A stretch of 64,000 nt of DNA from Panonychus citri (taxonomy: Eukaryota > Arthropoda > Arachnida > Trombidiformes > Tetranychidae), in contig NW_026515516.1 in assembly GCF_014898815.1 (NCBI RefSeq), forward strand, positions 248,001 to 312,000, in the 5' to 3' direction. Under the pieces are notes generated by a model. It was not told where the DNA came from. It did no database searches and was given only the letters and a program-made list of their open reading frames with translations. Shown here in pieces: positions 42,144 to 53,283 of the stretch (position 1 is the stretch's first letter; every line of letters begins with the position of its first letter). The position numbers were made by a program, and so were the translations under genes.

Positions 42144-44773
42144 TTCACAATTATTGTTAACGAACCTGTCATTTACTACCATCATCTTCATCATTTTATC
42201 TTCATCTTCATTGATGATCAACCTTATTTTTTGGGTTCATCTGTTATTGTGTGTCTATCCACAATAAGCTAGTCTCATTTCAGAATCTTGTCATCTTCAT
42301 GATGATGATAATGGTGATGATGGTGAACAGAAAAAAAAGAGAATGAATAAGATGATGATGATAAAGGATATTGATGTTTCTAGAATTCTCAGATTTCTGT
42401 GAGTTTACACTGACCAATGGGATATAATTGGTTCTCTCGGAATCATGGAATTGGTAAGGGATGAGGAACAATTTTTCTCTCTCTGATTGGGAAAGGGAAA
42501 AGGATCTTCCATCATCATTTTCTTCTTCTTTATCATCATCACCATCTTGAAAATATCGTTCTGTATCCTTTTCTAACCATTTGTCTTCCATCTTCACTCT
42601 TGATTCACATTCATACACATTTTCAAGATCAATTGTTGACTCTCAACGTTTCAAGTGATCGGATTTACAGATAATCACAATTCTGGTTCAATAAGTAATA
42701 TCATCATCATCATCATCATCGTCATGAAGACAAGGATGGAAGACGAAATGTTGAAATATATCAAAGTGATAACAAGACGATGTGATCATCATTATTCAAG
42801 ATGATTATTAAACTTTATCATGTATTTTCAGAGCCAAAATCATGAGTCTTGAGATAACAAGATTTCATTGACATGGTAAATATTATATTAATGATTTCAT
42901 GATGACGATGATAACTATTGAATTGATGAAAATAAAATGAGAAATATTTTCCTACCCTTAAGGGATTTAAGTTATGAACAGTTTAAGTTACACAACAAAA
43001 GAGGATGATGAAGATGAAGATGATGATGGAGATAATTAGCTTAAGGATGTTGACAGATAAACATAGAAATCAAAATGACAGAATCAATGAGAACATTTTG
43101 ACTAGAACTTTTTTTTCCGAACTGATATCATGATAATATTTCCAAGAACCCTTGAGATGATGATGATTTATCATCATGAAAATCACATGATAATCAAATT
43201 AATCAGAATCTACTTGTGATGATTATGATGATAGCCATTAAGTTAACCCGTTGATTGTTTCATGTTAATTATTTTTGCCTTTTTCCTTAATTTAAATTGA
43301 GCATATGAAATGATTAGCTTAATTATCTTAATTGTTGTGTTTAATTCACTCAGACAAAATTAAATTCATTACCATGATAATTATAATTCTTGAACAATGT
43401 TAATTATTTTTAATACTTTCAATAAGAATATCATTAAAAGCATCATCATAATTAACTAATTGTTGGTCAAAATTTTTTGTTTTCATTTTTATTCAAAAAA
43501 AAAGTAGCGGAAAAAAAGACAATTAAGATTAATATTAATTGTTTTCAATTATTCAAAGTTATGGTTTCTTATGAAAAGGTCAAAACCATTAAGTTAAAGG
43601 ATACATGGTAATTATTAATGGTCAAACAATTAGAACAATTTAAACTTTTTATCCATCATTAAGTAAATGAAATCAACAATTAAAGTGTTTCTCTAGCATC
43701 ATAATCAAGATTAATTTTGTATTCACTTCCAGCTTGGGCAACAAAAAGTTCTAGTTTCGACTTGTTCGAGTTCTAATGAAGATTTCTCATCCATTAGTAA
43801 GTGAATACTCATCATCATGAATCTTTGTTATCTCTCTCTCTCTCTCTCTCTCTTCTGGTGTTTAACATTAGCTGAGTGAAACTTTTTCTCTATTCAGGGA
43901 AAATGAACCTTCCTCAGGTGAAAACATGGAAAGTATCTCATTAGTTGCTATTAGATGGACACAATTTATGGAGGTTTATATAATAATAACCTTGAAGGGA
44001 AGGGAGGGAAAAGTGATAAATGTAACTCAAGGTAGAGATGAGATTTGATGAAATTAAAACGATCGCAATGTAACAGTAAAAATCACCTGAGTGGGTTCAT
44101 AAGATTATCATGAAATTTTACAGGAAATTGTTGGGAAAATACTGTATTGTAATATATACAATGTTTTACTCTTAAATATTTGATAATTGTTTCCAATGAG
44201 ACGTTTAATCATCTTCATCTTCATTGGTCTTTAAGATGATAAACTTTGTTGTTTACTCTTTTTGTTTCGTATATTGTTATTTTCACCTTGATAAACATTA
44301 ATCATGTCACAATTGTTGACAACTTTGGGTAAACTATTAACGTTTCAATGTAAACATGGAAACTCAGACACAATATAACAAATGAATTACTTGTTTAACT
44401 ATTAACAATAAATAATCATGAATAGGAATCAATATATCTAAGGTTTAAATGGAAAAGGTTTCATGTAATAGTTAATTTTCAATGGACATTTTTCTCCTTG
44501 TGTATCAGAACCAGTGATTAGTAATCACTGATTACAAATCGATTCAGTAGTAACAATCAAGAGAAATTTTTTCTCTATCATCAATTCAAATTCATTTCTA
44601 TGGGTTCTCGTTGATTTGATTGTTGATTGTAAGAGTGTTTAAGAGAAAGATAGAATAATGAATCGAATAAATTGTTAATTGTTAGAACAATTAACTTAAT
44701 TACTTACCTTGTAAGTCTCGTGTCTTATTCCTCCAACATTGAGCACTACCCGGTTCTCTGCATCCAAGTTCAT
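7083..44773 (-). CDS. Shaw: Shaw-type voltage-gated potassium channel (Kv3 family), five coding exons, 610 aa
   Basis: Exons in coding order: 44773-44708, 37080-36862, 33112-32885, 32784-31611, 7228-7083. All phases fit and all junctions are GT-AG. The protein forms tetrameric K+ channels of the plasma membrane. Residues 8-105 are the T1 assembly domain (NVGGIRHETYK, EYFFDRHPG), with the zinc motif H-x5-C-x20-CC (His72, Cys78, Cys99-Cys100) that marks non-Shaker Kv channels. S1 follows at about 172-190. S4 (IIRIMRLFKLTRHSAGLKIL, near 296-315) has the reduced charge count typical of fly Shaw. The selectivity filter TVGYGD is near 374-379 and the PVPV hinge lies in S6. After KLPKKRRRILP comes a Gly/Arg/Ser-rich tail. 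Introns are 7627, 3749, 100 and 24382 bases long. The start ATG at 44773 is the only one that leads in frame into the T1 motif. Confidence 0.92.
15064..15109 (+). repeat. (GA)n microsatellite
   Basis: About 45 bases of perfect GA dinucleotides in Shaw intron 4. Ser-Leu frames read through it are artefacts. Confidence 0.95.
21465..21527 (+). repeat. (GA)n microsatellite, the longest in the window
   Basis: About 62 bases of perfect GA repeat in Shaw intron 4, preceded by an interrupted GA stretch. Confidence 0.95.
27181..27917. mobile_element. Non-autonomous Tc1/mariner-like element (MITE) with perfect terminal inverted repeats
   Basis: Including the flanking TA, 27179-27213 and 27885-27919 are perfect 35-base inverted repeats (TACAGTATCTTGCACAAAAA...). 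Taking TA as the duplicated target, the element starts and ends with CAGTATCTTGCAC, typical of Tc1/mariner ends, and is 737 bases long. The inside is AT-rich with no transposase frame. It lies in Shaw intron 4. Perfect ends suggest a recent insertion. Confidence 0.88.
31611..32784 (-). CDS. Shaw: Shaw coding exon 4 (S1-S6 and pore)
   Basis: Starts VIGIASVLFICVSILSFCLK (S1) and runs through the voltage sensor, the pore and the Gly-rich tail. It ends in phase 1 at CAAG|GTAATT. If this intron is kept, translation adds GNYLIY and stops at 31591, which would give a shorter C-terminus. Confidence 0.92.
32885..33112 (-). CDS. Shaw: Shaw coding exon 3 (end of T1 and linker)
   Basis: 76 codons starting VEPCCWMTYT, giving the last two zinc cysteines, and ending SLFDEPYSSFPAK before donor GTACGA. 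The acceptor is GAAAG, weaker than its neighbours, but homology and phase fix it. Confidence 0.92.
33113..36861 (-). other. Shaw: Shaw intron 2
   Basis: AT-rich, no exon seen. It contains a (GA)n tract at about 35509-35534 and several CATCATGATGATA words. Confidence 0.7.
36862..37080 (-). CDS. Shaw: Shaw coding exon 2 (T1 domain)
   Basis: 73 codons, phase 0 on both sides, acceptor TTTCAG and donor CAG|GTGAGTG. It encodes ATLKKIPATRLSRLTDALAN through EEELEFWGLDSNQ, including His72 and Cys78 of the zinc site. The open frame on the opposite strand here is an antisense shadow. Confidence 0.93.
38976..39015 (+). repeat. (GA)n microsatellite
   Basis: Forty bases of perfect GA repeat in Shaw intron 1. 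Confidence 0.95.
41070..41156 (-). mobile_element. Diverged end fragment of the same TIR element as 46231-46898
   Basis: Read on the minus strand from 41156: CAGGATGTTCTTTATTCACT, then CTGAATATC, AAAGTCATAT and ACTTGACCAG, in the same order and spacing as the left end of the element at 46231 (CAGGGCGTTTTTTATTCACT, CTGAATATC, AAAGTCATAT, ACTTGACAAG). A TA follows the end in both. No matching second terminus is seen, so the copy is truncated. The inner limit is approximate. Confidence 0.6.
44708..44773 (-). CDS. Shaw: Shaw coding exon 1
   Basis: Encodes 22 residues, MNLDAENRVVLNVGGIRHET plus YK, the start of the T1 domain. The donor is AAG|GTAAGTA, phase 0. A second upstream ATG at 44780 is in another frame. 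Confidence 0.9.
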
Positions 44774-46230
44774 ATTTCATCTGGATCTTTTAATTGCAAT
44801 TGAAACCTCGGGATTAACAATTTAACCCGTGGCCACACACACACACACGTTAATCTTAATCTTTACACAATTAATTAGTCACAATTTAACTTAATTTCCA
44901 CTGATTAGTTTAGTTAAACAAAAGTCAAATGAGATTTAAAGTTTGATGGATGAACTTTGTTTGTTTATTTTTCTGATGAGTTGAATTAATCAATCCAAAT
45001 TGGTGATGATTATTTTTGATGATTGAACCACAATTAAATTGTTGATCTGATGATTTAAGTTAATCCAATAACAATTGATATCCATTTTATATAAGCTTGA
45101 AAACTTAATGATGATCGTAATGGTTAACAATTAACTCCTTTAACTGATTTAATATATTTTTTTTGTTATTATAATCCAACAATTGATTAACTAAATTTTA
45201 CTCTTGATTGGTTAAACTTAACTTTTAACAATTGAGTTAATTATCAATGATCAGCATTTTTTGTTTCAATTTAAAGGTATTAAGGCAATCAAATGATTCA
45301 ATGTATTTATAAATTGCCAGTTGATCAACAATTAAAATCCAATTAACTGTTTATATGTTTTAATTTGATCCAGTTAAATATTTAATTTGAAAACTAGAAA
45401 AGCAACAAAACCCATTTCCCCTTTGGTCCAGTTTTACATTTTGATTTGATTACATTAATCAAGATTAATATTAATCCTTAATCACTGAATTGTTAACTTG
45501 ATTATCTTTCATCATCTATTGATCATTGTTTTCCTTGATTAAAGTTAATATGTCAGCAATTAACGACGATCTCATGAAAGATGATTAGTCCAAATGCTAT
45601 ATGATAATGGGAAGAATTGAAAAAGAAAAGAAAAATTTAGAATTGAAATTCGATAAAAAAAAAGTTCTAATATTTATTTTTGTTTCACAAATGCAAAACA
45701 ATACAACATTTACAAAGCTAATTAATCATCGCAATTGATTATGTCAACAAAGTCTATTAACTCAAACAATTTACCGACTATCATTGATGATGGAATCAAA
45801 TAATTGCTCTCTCAACTATGAGGCTATTTCCTGTTTCCGTTGTCAAATAAATTTGGACAGAAGAAAAAATTTCATCAAGTGTGAATATGATAAAATTTCA
45901 TCATCATGAATCTCGGTGAGTTCAATTAAGATGAGAATTCATTTTGAATAATCAACTTGAATCTGATAAGTAAACAATGAGTATTCTTGGTGATACATAA
46001 TCAGTCGAAATATGATTCTAATAAGCTTGAAAGAGGAAAATTCTGATTTCATGATGGTTCCCATGGTAGAAATCAACAATCCACAAATGTAAATATTAAT
46101 TAAAGGAGAGAGAGAGAGAGAGAAAATGTTTTCTGATTGCAATCAAATATTTGATAAGATTAACATTATGGAATCAATTTGTTGATTCCAATGAAAAGTT
46201 ATCAAGATGAGATTAAGTTCATGGTGAATT

Positions 46231-46898
46231 CAGGGCGTTTTTTATTCACTAGCTACTCCACTGAATATCTCAGGGGTTAAAAGTCATATAAAATTATTAG
46301 AACTTGACAAGTTTCTTATGAACCAAAGCTCTTCAAATTTTTCATTAGAAGTTCGTTAGTGTCGTTACCTGAAGAATGCATTTGAAGGTCATTGGAAGGT
46401 TATTTGAGAAAGAGTCCATAAAATTACTCACCAGAAATGACCATTCGAAATGACCAATTTAGTAAGACAGAAAAGGACTAAACATAGTTTACTAGAAAAG
46501 GTTAAATGTTAATAGAATACAATTTCAACTGAAAAGATTGAAGAAAATCAAACTGTTAGAGGTGAAAACTTAACAATCAAGAAAATCAATTAATCGACAC
46601 CCAGCAATAGGGATGGAGAAATAAACTGACCGATGAAAAAACTGGTCAACGGAGACTAAATGTTGATTATTCTGTGAATCGATTCATAGTAAAATAAGAA
46701 AAGTAGCAAAATGTCGAACAGGTATTGACCGAACTGCCACTGACCGGCTCTTGAAGCTTAATCGTTTTCGAGTAATTGTAAGAAGATGATGAGAAGAAAA
46801 CGGAAAATTAGCTGAACTGCTCTGTACTTTGACCTCTAATGTGACATTTAGAGTGCTTTAATTGTGTGAAATATCCGCAAAGAATAAAAAACGCCCTG
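46231..46898. mobile_element. TIR element (MITE), 668 bp
   Basis: Ends are 17-base perfect inverted repeats: CAGGGCGTTTTTTATTC at 46231-46247 and its complement at 46882-46898. The inside has no transposase frame. TA follows the right end but TT precedes the left end, so the target duplication is unclear or mutated. A second, truncated copy lies at about 41070-41156, which shows this is a dispersed family. Confidence 0.75.
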
Positions 46899-49256
46899 TA
46901 GATTCATTATTATTATGATTACCATGTAACCAGAAATTCAATAACAATGATAATAACATTTAATAACATTTATCAGATCAATTCTTCGGGTTTTAGAGTT
47001 CAATTTAGAGCTGGAAATATCAAATTTCCATCTCATGTAACTGAATGAAAAGACAATTTCATATCCAATAACTTGACCAGAACTTTTTTCTGACAAAATT
47101 TTCAATTCCAAAATTTTTTGTTTTTTTCTCTCATATGGTTTAGATTCTATTGGATTTTTTTCCTCATAGATATTACATGAAGCTCAATCTGAGAATTGGG
47201 AGTTTTTTTTTTCTCTCAGTTCTGATGGAAGCATTAAATTAATTCACTCATGAAATCATGATGAAAACTCATAATCATTGAAATGATTGTTGATTTTGCG
47301 AGGGGAGAAACTTGAAAGAAAATTCTGATTTCAACTTTATCTTTTCTTATTCATATTCATAACTTTCGTTTCCGGTTATAAAGAAGTTGAAATTTCCTCA
47401 AAGATGAAAAGAGAGAAAAACATGAAGAATTACATGGAAAATGTTTCATTTCGAATTTAGAACTTTTATCTCATTACTATTTCCGAGTTGTATCCATCCT
47501 TCTCCTCATGAACAGATAATCATCCTCATCACCACCACTAACAACTCGAGCAAAAGTAACTATAAAAAAGGTAAGAAAAAAATTCCCAGAATAATAATAA
47601 TCATAATCATCTGAATTTAGAAACTGAATAAGTTCAGAACTTTTTTTGCTCTCACAAAATTTTTCTTCCTTTTGTTTCATGATACAAATGAATATCATTT
47701 CTTTACAGTTTCTCTTATCATTATCATCATTCTCACTCCCTGACTGAATTTTAATCAGTAAACTAACATGAAATGTTTGGTGAAAATAATTCAATGCCAT
47801 GAAAAGTAAAAACAACCATTTGAAATGTTGAATTTGAATGTTAATCATGATTAAATTAACTTTTATCATGTTGATTTGAGATGAAAATATAATTTAATCA
47901 ACTTTTTCTTTCAAACCATCAATTTGTATCTCAATTGACTTTTAATTCATTACCGATTTTAATTAATAAGTTTGATTGTTGATTATAGCGAGAGAATTGC
48001 AAAAAATCAAATTAGATTTTTGCTCTTCTCAACTCATCTAATCACTAGAACTTAATATTACATCAAGAGAGAGAGAGAGAGAGAGCAAATTAGATTAACA
48101 ATCAACTAATTGGCTTAATTACTCTTAATTTATCCATTAGCACTTATTTCTTGATGATGATAATTGTTGTTTGCGTGTTGATATTGACTAATAAAAGTTT
48201 AATATAAAATTAATTGTTGCTTCCTAAATATCAACAACTTTCATCCTCTAATCATAATTAACTAATTGTCGATATCATGAGTAACATTTAATTATCTTAA
48301 TTTAAACAGTAAATCAGTTTTCAATAATAATACAGAAAATCAATGTTACAGATAAAAAAAATTTAAGAAAATCAATAATAATCAATGATATTAGTTAATA
48401 AAAAAATTTCACCATAAATATATTGGTAAATAACAGCAAATGATTGACAATTAAATTGAAACTATTAATAATTTAATGACTCACTAAATTATGGTGTAGA
48501 TTGTTAAGAGACAATTAAGTTAATAGCGATATTTGAAATTGTAAAGATGAAATAATTACTAAGTTTAATAATAGAATTGGTAATTAACTCGATGAGAAAA
48601 AAACTCGAAACAAAAATTTGCATCGATTTAACGACGAAATCATTAAATCAAGGAAGAGGAAGAAGAAGAAGATGATGATGATGATGATGATGACAAAGCC
48701 TGTTGAAGATGATAAAAAGAATATCAAGATTGAGATGATGAAATCGAAGCCAATAACTAATAACTTTTTGTTTCCTCGTTTTAATCTGAGACTCATCATA
48801 TTTATCATCCTCATCTCTTCATGATGATAATTTGGTTGAATGATGAATAGACTCAAATGGATTAACATGAATCTCTGTTGAGAGAGAAAGACGAAAGATG
48901 ATAAATAAAGTTATCATCATTTACCATTGTTATTATTACCATTGTCTCTCTCATTTCCATTCTCTCCCTCTGTTTCTCTTCCTTGGTCTATTTTTTTTTC
49001 TATCATCCTTGTCTTCCAGGTTTATTATCGAATAAGCTAGAACCTAAACTTCGATCGTACCTTTGCATGATTATTTTTTCTCCATCATCAAGGGTAATAT
49101 TCAATTCTATCTGATATTTTGTTTTCTTCTTATTCTTCCAACATTGTAGTAAGTTGAGTTCTTTTTTCCTGAATTAATGTTATACGATATTAACTATTTA
49201 CTATGAGACTTTTTTTACTTATTAATGTAAATGTTTGTTATTTGTTATATTGTTGT

Positions 49257-49371
49257 TCAATGTTGATGATAAGATAATAGAATTAGGAATTAATCAATCT
49301 TCAATTATCTTTATCCTTCCACCAGGTAAGTTGTGAATCAACGTGAAGAAAGTAAAACTCAATAAAACACA
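49257..49371 (+). repeat. 115-base direct repeat, second copy at 63888-64000
   Basis: Nearly identical to the last 113 bases of the window; the few differences include a short indel (TGATGATAAGATAA against TGATAAGACGA), AGG/GGG and AATAAAAC/AATTAAAC. It includes TATCCTTCCACCAGGTAAGT, which looks like an exon end with a donor site. The other copy runs off the window. Confidence 0.9.
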
Positions 49372-49432
49372 ATTTGTTTGCCTTATTTCTTGTAGTAAAT
49401 TATCATTAGTGAGAGAGCTTTCATCTTCCCTG

Positions 49433-49466
<34 letters not shown>

Positions 49467-51076
49467 TTCTCACTCCAATGTCTTCATCTTCTTAATCAAT
49501 CCCTTAATTCAACTATTAATTTAACAATTAACAGTAATTAGGTTCTTTGCCTTCACTCTTTTTCCTTTCACTTTTTGTCTCTTGGTTTTCATTCACATTT
49601 TGAGACACATTTTCTTTGGTTAACTGATTCTCAACATGATGATAATCTTCATCATGAAATCAGTCACATGAAACACTGAGAAAAATTGAATTTTCTCATG
49701 TAAGTTATGGTAAAGAGGATCAATGTTACTCTTAAGCTCATGTCTTATTAAAATTGACTTTGGCTTCGTTGTAATTGTTCATGTTGTTGATTGTGTTTGT
49801 TTTTTATTCAATTGTTCAGTTAATTCCTTACCTTTTATCATTTAATCCATTTGATTAATTATCAATCGATTATCAGTTGTTGGATTTATATAAACAAAAT
49901 CTTCCAATGGGAAAGTATCGGTTAAAGAGGAGAAGGTGATTAAGGATTAGGGAAATGGGATAATAAACACTTCTAACTTTAATTGCTGTTGTTGGTTAAG
50001 ATTTTGTTAATCCTTTTGATTGATTATCTGTTTTTATCCAAACATTGAGTCTCAATAACCAAAAACACACTCACAATTTTCAATGAACACAATTAACGTT
50101 ACTTTTTTTCTGTTGGTTTAATACTAATTGTTGAATGTTGATTGATGAACAATTTTGATCAATTTAGTTTCGTTGAAAGTGTAACACTATTTATCTTTCA
50201 GTTTAAGGTCAAGATGATGAGGTGAGTTAATTGTAGATGGTTAAAATTAAATTGTTTCTAATATATTTTCGCATAGTACAAAAAAATCAGGTAAATTGTT
50301 GTTACTCTCACTTAATTCACTTTACCTTAACCCGGCTTGGTTTGAATGAAGCCAGGGAAATGATGATAAGTAAAAACCTTGACAATTTTTGTTGATAAAA
50401 AGGTTTGGGTTATAGACTTTCTCACTCAAATATATCAGTATTATCATCATCATCATCATCATTATGAGATGAGTGAGAATGTAAAACTGGGAGTATATGA
50501 GAGAGAAGGCTAATCGACAAGTGCATGCGAATAGCTGTAAAAGAAAGTATAACTGAATAGATTCCATGTCAAATAATTGTGACCTGGAAATTGGGAATTT
50601 TATTCAAACTCGAGTTTCTATTAGATGTGTAGCCATCTATTGGATATTTACTTAGAACTTTTCTTTCGAATCTTTGTCTCTTTCGTATTTATCGATCGCC
50701 AATCAACTGGTCTACATTTCTTTAGTCTATCTTTTGGAACACCTTAGAAACCATCATCAATTAATTATCCTTTTCTCTGTCTTTTTCCATCTCTATTGTG
50801 GGATAATAATAACGGGATTATTTAGATTTTGTGTTCGTTTTCCGGTGGAAAAATAATTTACATCTTTTTGATCAAGTTAATTGTTTGTAATTTTTGATGA
50901 TTGATAAATTAAATATATGACTGATTTGGAAAATATTGAATAGTGAGAGACTGAGAAAAGAGAGAGAGAAAAGGGAAATTGGATAAGTTTGCGTTTCGAA
51001 AGTGGGGATTATGGTGAAGAAAAGAAATGAGAGAGAGAGAGAGAGAGAGAGAAAACGAGAATGATAATAATTATAT

Positions 51077-53283
51077 TCATGAAATTTTAGATCTTTTAGT
51101 ATCACGGCCACTTCCGGAAAGATTTGGGGGTGGCATTAAATTACGATCATCTGAGGAATCACTAGGGTATGGACGCTTTTGTTGTTGGCGATTGTGTTGA
51201 TTATGATTCTGGTGCTGTTGATGGTGATGTTGTTGTTGTTGATGATGATGATGATTATTAAACAGAGGAATTCGTTCAATAAAATCTAATAATCTATCTT
51301 TCGAAATTGGATTACGAATTGTTTCCATAACTGAATTAGCTGTTTCATAGGCATTAGGGAAAGACTTATCAGTTCTAATTCGCATAAATTTCCAACAATT
51401 TTTTCCATAATCCCAAGTACATTCAATTATCTTTCCGTCAAGATCTTTCATTGATCTGGTAAAGGGCATCGATGAATATGGTTCATTCATCCGGTTGACA
51501 TAAAGGTAACACTCTTTACGATTAAGTTCACCAGGTTTAGAAATCGCAACTATTTTACACCTAAAATCAATTGAATTGTGAGTCTCTGGTTTCCATTTTA
51601 AACTTTCGGCACATTGTCCTGGTTTGTAGGGATCATCGTACGGTTGAAATATGAGGCCATCGATTTCGTGAGAAAGTTGCTGCGTAAAACTAGGACCAAA
51701 AATTGATTTGGTTTGTTTAATATCCCAAAAGTCTTTAATTCTAATACCAAAAGGTTCCTTGGATCTGTCAATTAATCCTGTTTGTTTGGCTTCTTCTCTT
51801 GGTCCAATTATCTCCTTTGTAATACAAGTTCGTCGTAAATTAAAATGGGTCCAACCAACGTCTATCCCTTCAAATTTGACAATATCATAGATTAGGTAAC
51901 GTGGTGTTTTCTGTCCATTATGCTCATCGATGATCATTTCTCCATCTAATAGTGTATTGGAAAGGTGAGCATTAAGATCTTTACGTCTAGGAAAACGGAC
52001 TTCTCGAGCTTGGAAAACTGAATTATCACGATCAATAAAATAAATTCTATCTGGTCCGTCGATTAACATCATGTAACGGGTTCCATCAGCTTTCCAGCTA
52101 ACAGAATAGGGTTTACGATTAAATAATTGAATGTTCTTCCAGTCAAGGGAAACAGGTTGACTACCAGGGAAACCACGACCTGACCATTTGCACATTTCTT
52201 GACATTTACGTTGAATTTCAGACCAGATTCTGGAATCAGCTGGATAAACTTTATCAACACCTTCCATGAAGGTGGCAGTACGCTCACGTTTATTACTATT
52301 ATTACTATTACTACTATTATTGGAGCTTGATGATGAAGAGTAACCACTTTCTACCTCATCATCTCCATCTTCTTCCTCATTACACCAATCAGGTAATTCT
52401 GGTGGAGGGGGGGCATCTTCAACATCACCAAAGCGAGAGAATAACGTTTCCAGATAATCTCCTTTATAAATACCTGGATGTCGACATTTTGCAAATTCTC
52501 GTACACTCGCTTCTATGGACCAATCTTGTCTTTCTACAAGATAAGCACTGATCAGAAAACCCGTCCTATTAAAACCATGAGTACAATGAACGAGTATTTT
52601 TTTCATTGGTTCTTTACAAAAAAATTGATGACATATATTGACAAAAGTTCTGGTTTGTTCGGGAGATGGACATTCACCATGTCTATGAAAAGATAAATGT
52701 AATCGAATTAGAAATAGAATATGCGAATTTGATGAAGCTGAAGGACAAATTTTTCCATTTAAACAGCTACTTACCCTCGACACTCAATTTTGACATATTT
52801 TATTTCCTTTTCGACAATCTCTTTGTTATAGAAACGATTTGTATTAGTTAGATCAATCCAAAGACCAATATTGACCTGATAATAGGGAAGAAGGAGGAAG
52901 AGAAATGGACTCTATTGTCAACAAAAGTTTTGTACCATTTTCCGACAAGAGGACAAGGGGATTCATACATTTTGACTTTTATATGCTTGCAGGGCCATTG
53001 TCGGTGTCCACAGTTGGCCGGGTTTCATTTTATCGGAATAATTTTTGTCCAAAGGAGTTTTAATGGCAACAAATTTGTCTAAGGTGAAAGAAAAGGTAAA
53101 CCAAAGGTAAGAGTGATTAATTGAGAGCAATAAAAAGTATAATCAAGGTGATTATTGAGTTCAAAAGAGAGAGAAAAGAGTGAGAGAGAGAGAGAGAGAG
53201 GAAAATAAACACTCACCAGCTATCAGGCCACTTTTACGAGGACAGTTTAACCACCGAGGTGGTAAGACGTATCGACCCGACAT
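51077..53283 (-). CDS. RNGTT: mRNA-capping enzyme (RNA 5'-triphosphatase and guanylyltransferase), 627 aa, four exons
   Basis: Exons in coding order: 53283-53217, 53078-52969, 52875-52775, 52682-51077. The bifunctional nuclear enzyme removes the gamma phosphate of nascent mRNA and adds GMP. The cysteine-phosphatase domain has HCTHGFNRTG with Cys126 and Arg132. An acidic, Ser/Asn-rich linker follows APPPPELPDWC. The guanylyltransferase has motif I KADGTR with the GMP-accepting Lys290, then LSNTLLDGEMIID (motif III region), HEIDGLIFQP (IV), LKWKP (V) and an OB-fold with RTDKSFPNA. The C-terminus has a His/Gln-rich insertion (HHHHQQQQHHHQQH) before LMPPPNLSGSG. The start gives PPRWLNCPR as in human capping enzyme. 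Exon 1 resembles exon 1 of the nearby YIPF5 gene. Length is near the human protein. Confidence 0.96.

Larger units (their letters stand above)
37081..44707 (-). other. Shaw: Shaw intron 1
   Basis: 7.6 kb without a convincing exon. It contains GA tracts (38976-39015, 41731-41757), CT tracts near 40106-40127 and 43830-43852, and a partial copy of a TIR element ending at 41156. Confidence 0.65.
44774..51076. other. Non-coding space between Shaw (5' side) and the capping enzyme (3' side)
   Basis: Both neighbours are on the minus strand, so this holds the Shaw promoter and any 5' non-coding exons, which I cannot place. Visible contents: CA-rich tract near 44834-44849, the TIR element at 46231-46898, a 115-base repeat at 49257-49371, CT tracts near 49434-49475, GA tracts near 51028-51052. 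No coding exon is supported. Confidence 0.6.

Noticed and set aside
42046..42618. Two opposed frames of 73 and 112 codons
   Set aside because: They consist of CAT/TCA and GAT repeats inside Shaw intron 1.
47477..47869. 130-codon minus-strand frame
   Set aside because: AT-rich, no recognisable motif, no splice partners, codon use like the surrounding spacer.
51708..52551. Several plus-strand and alternate-frame open frames
   Set aside because: Shadows of capping enzyme exon 4, whose catalytic motifs lie on the minus strand.
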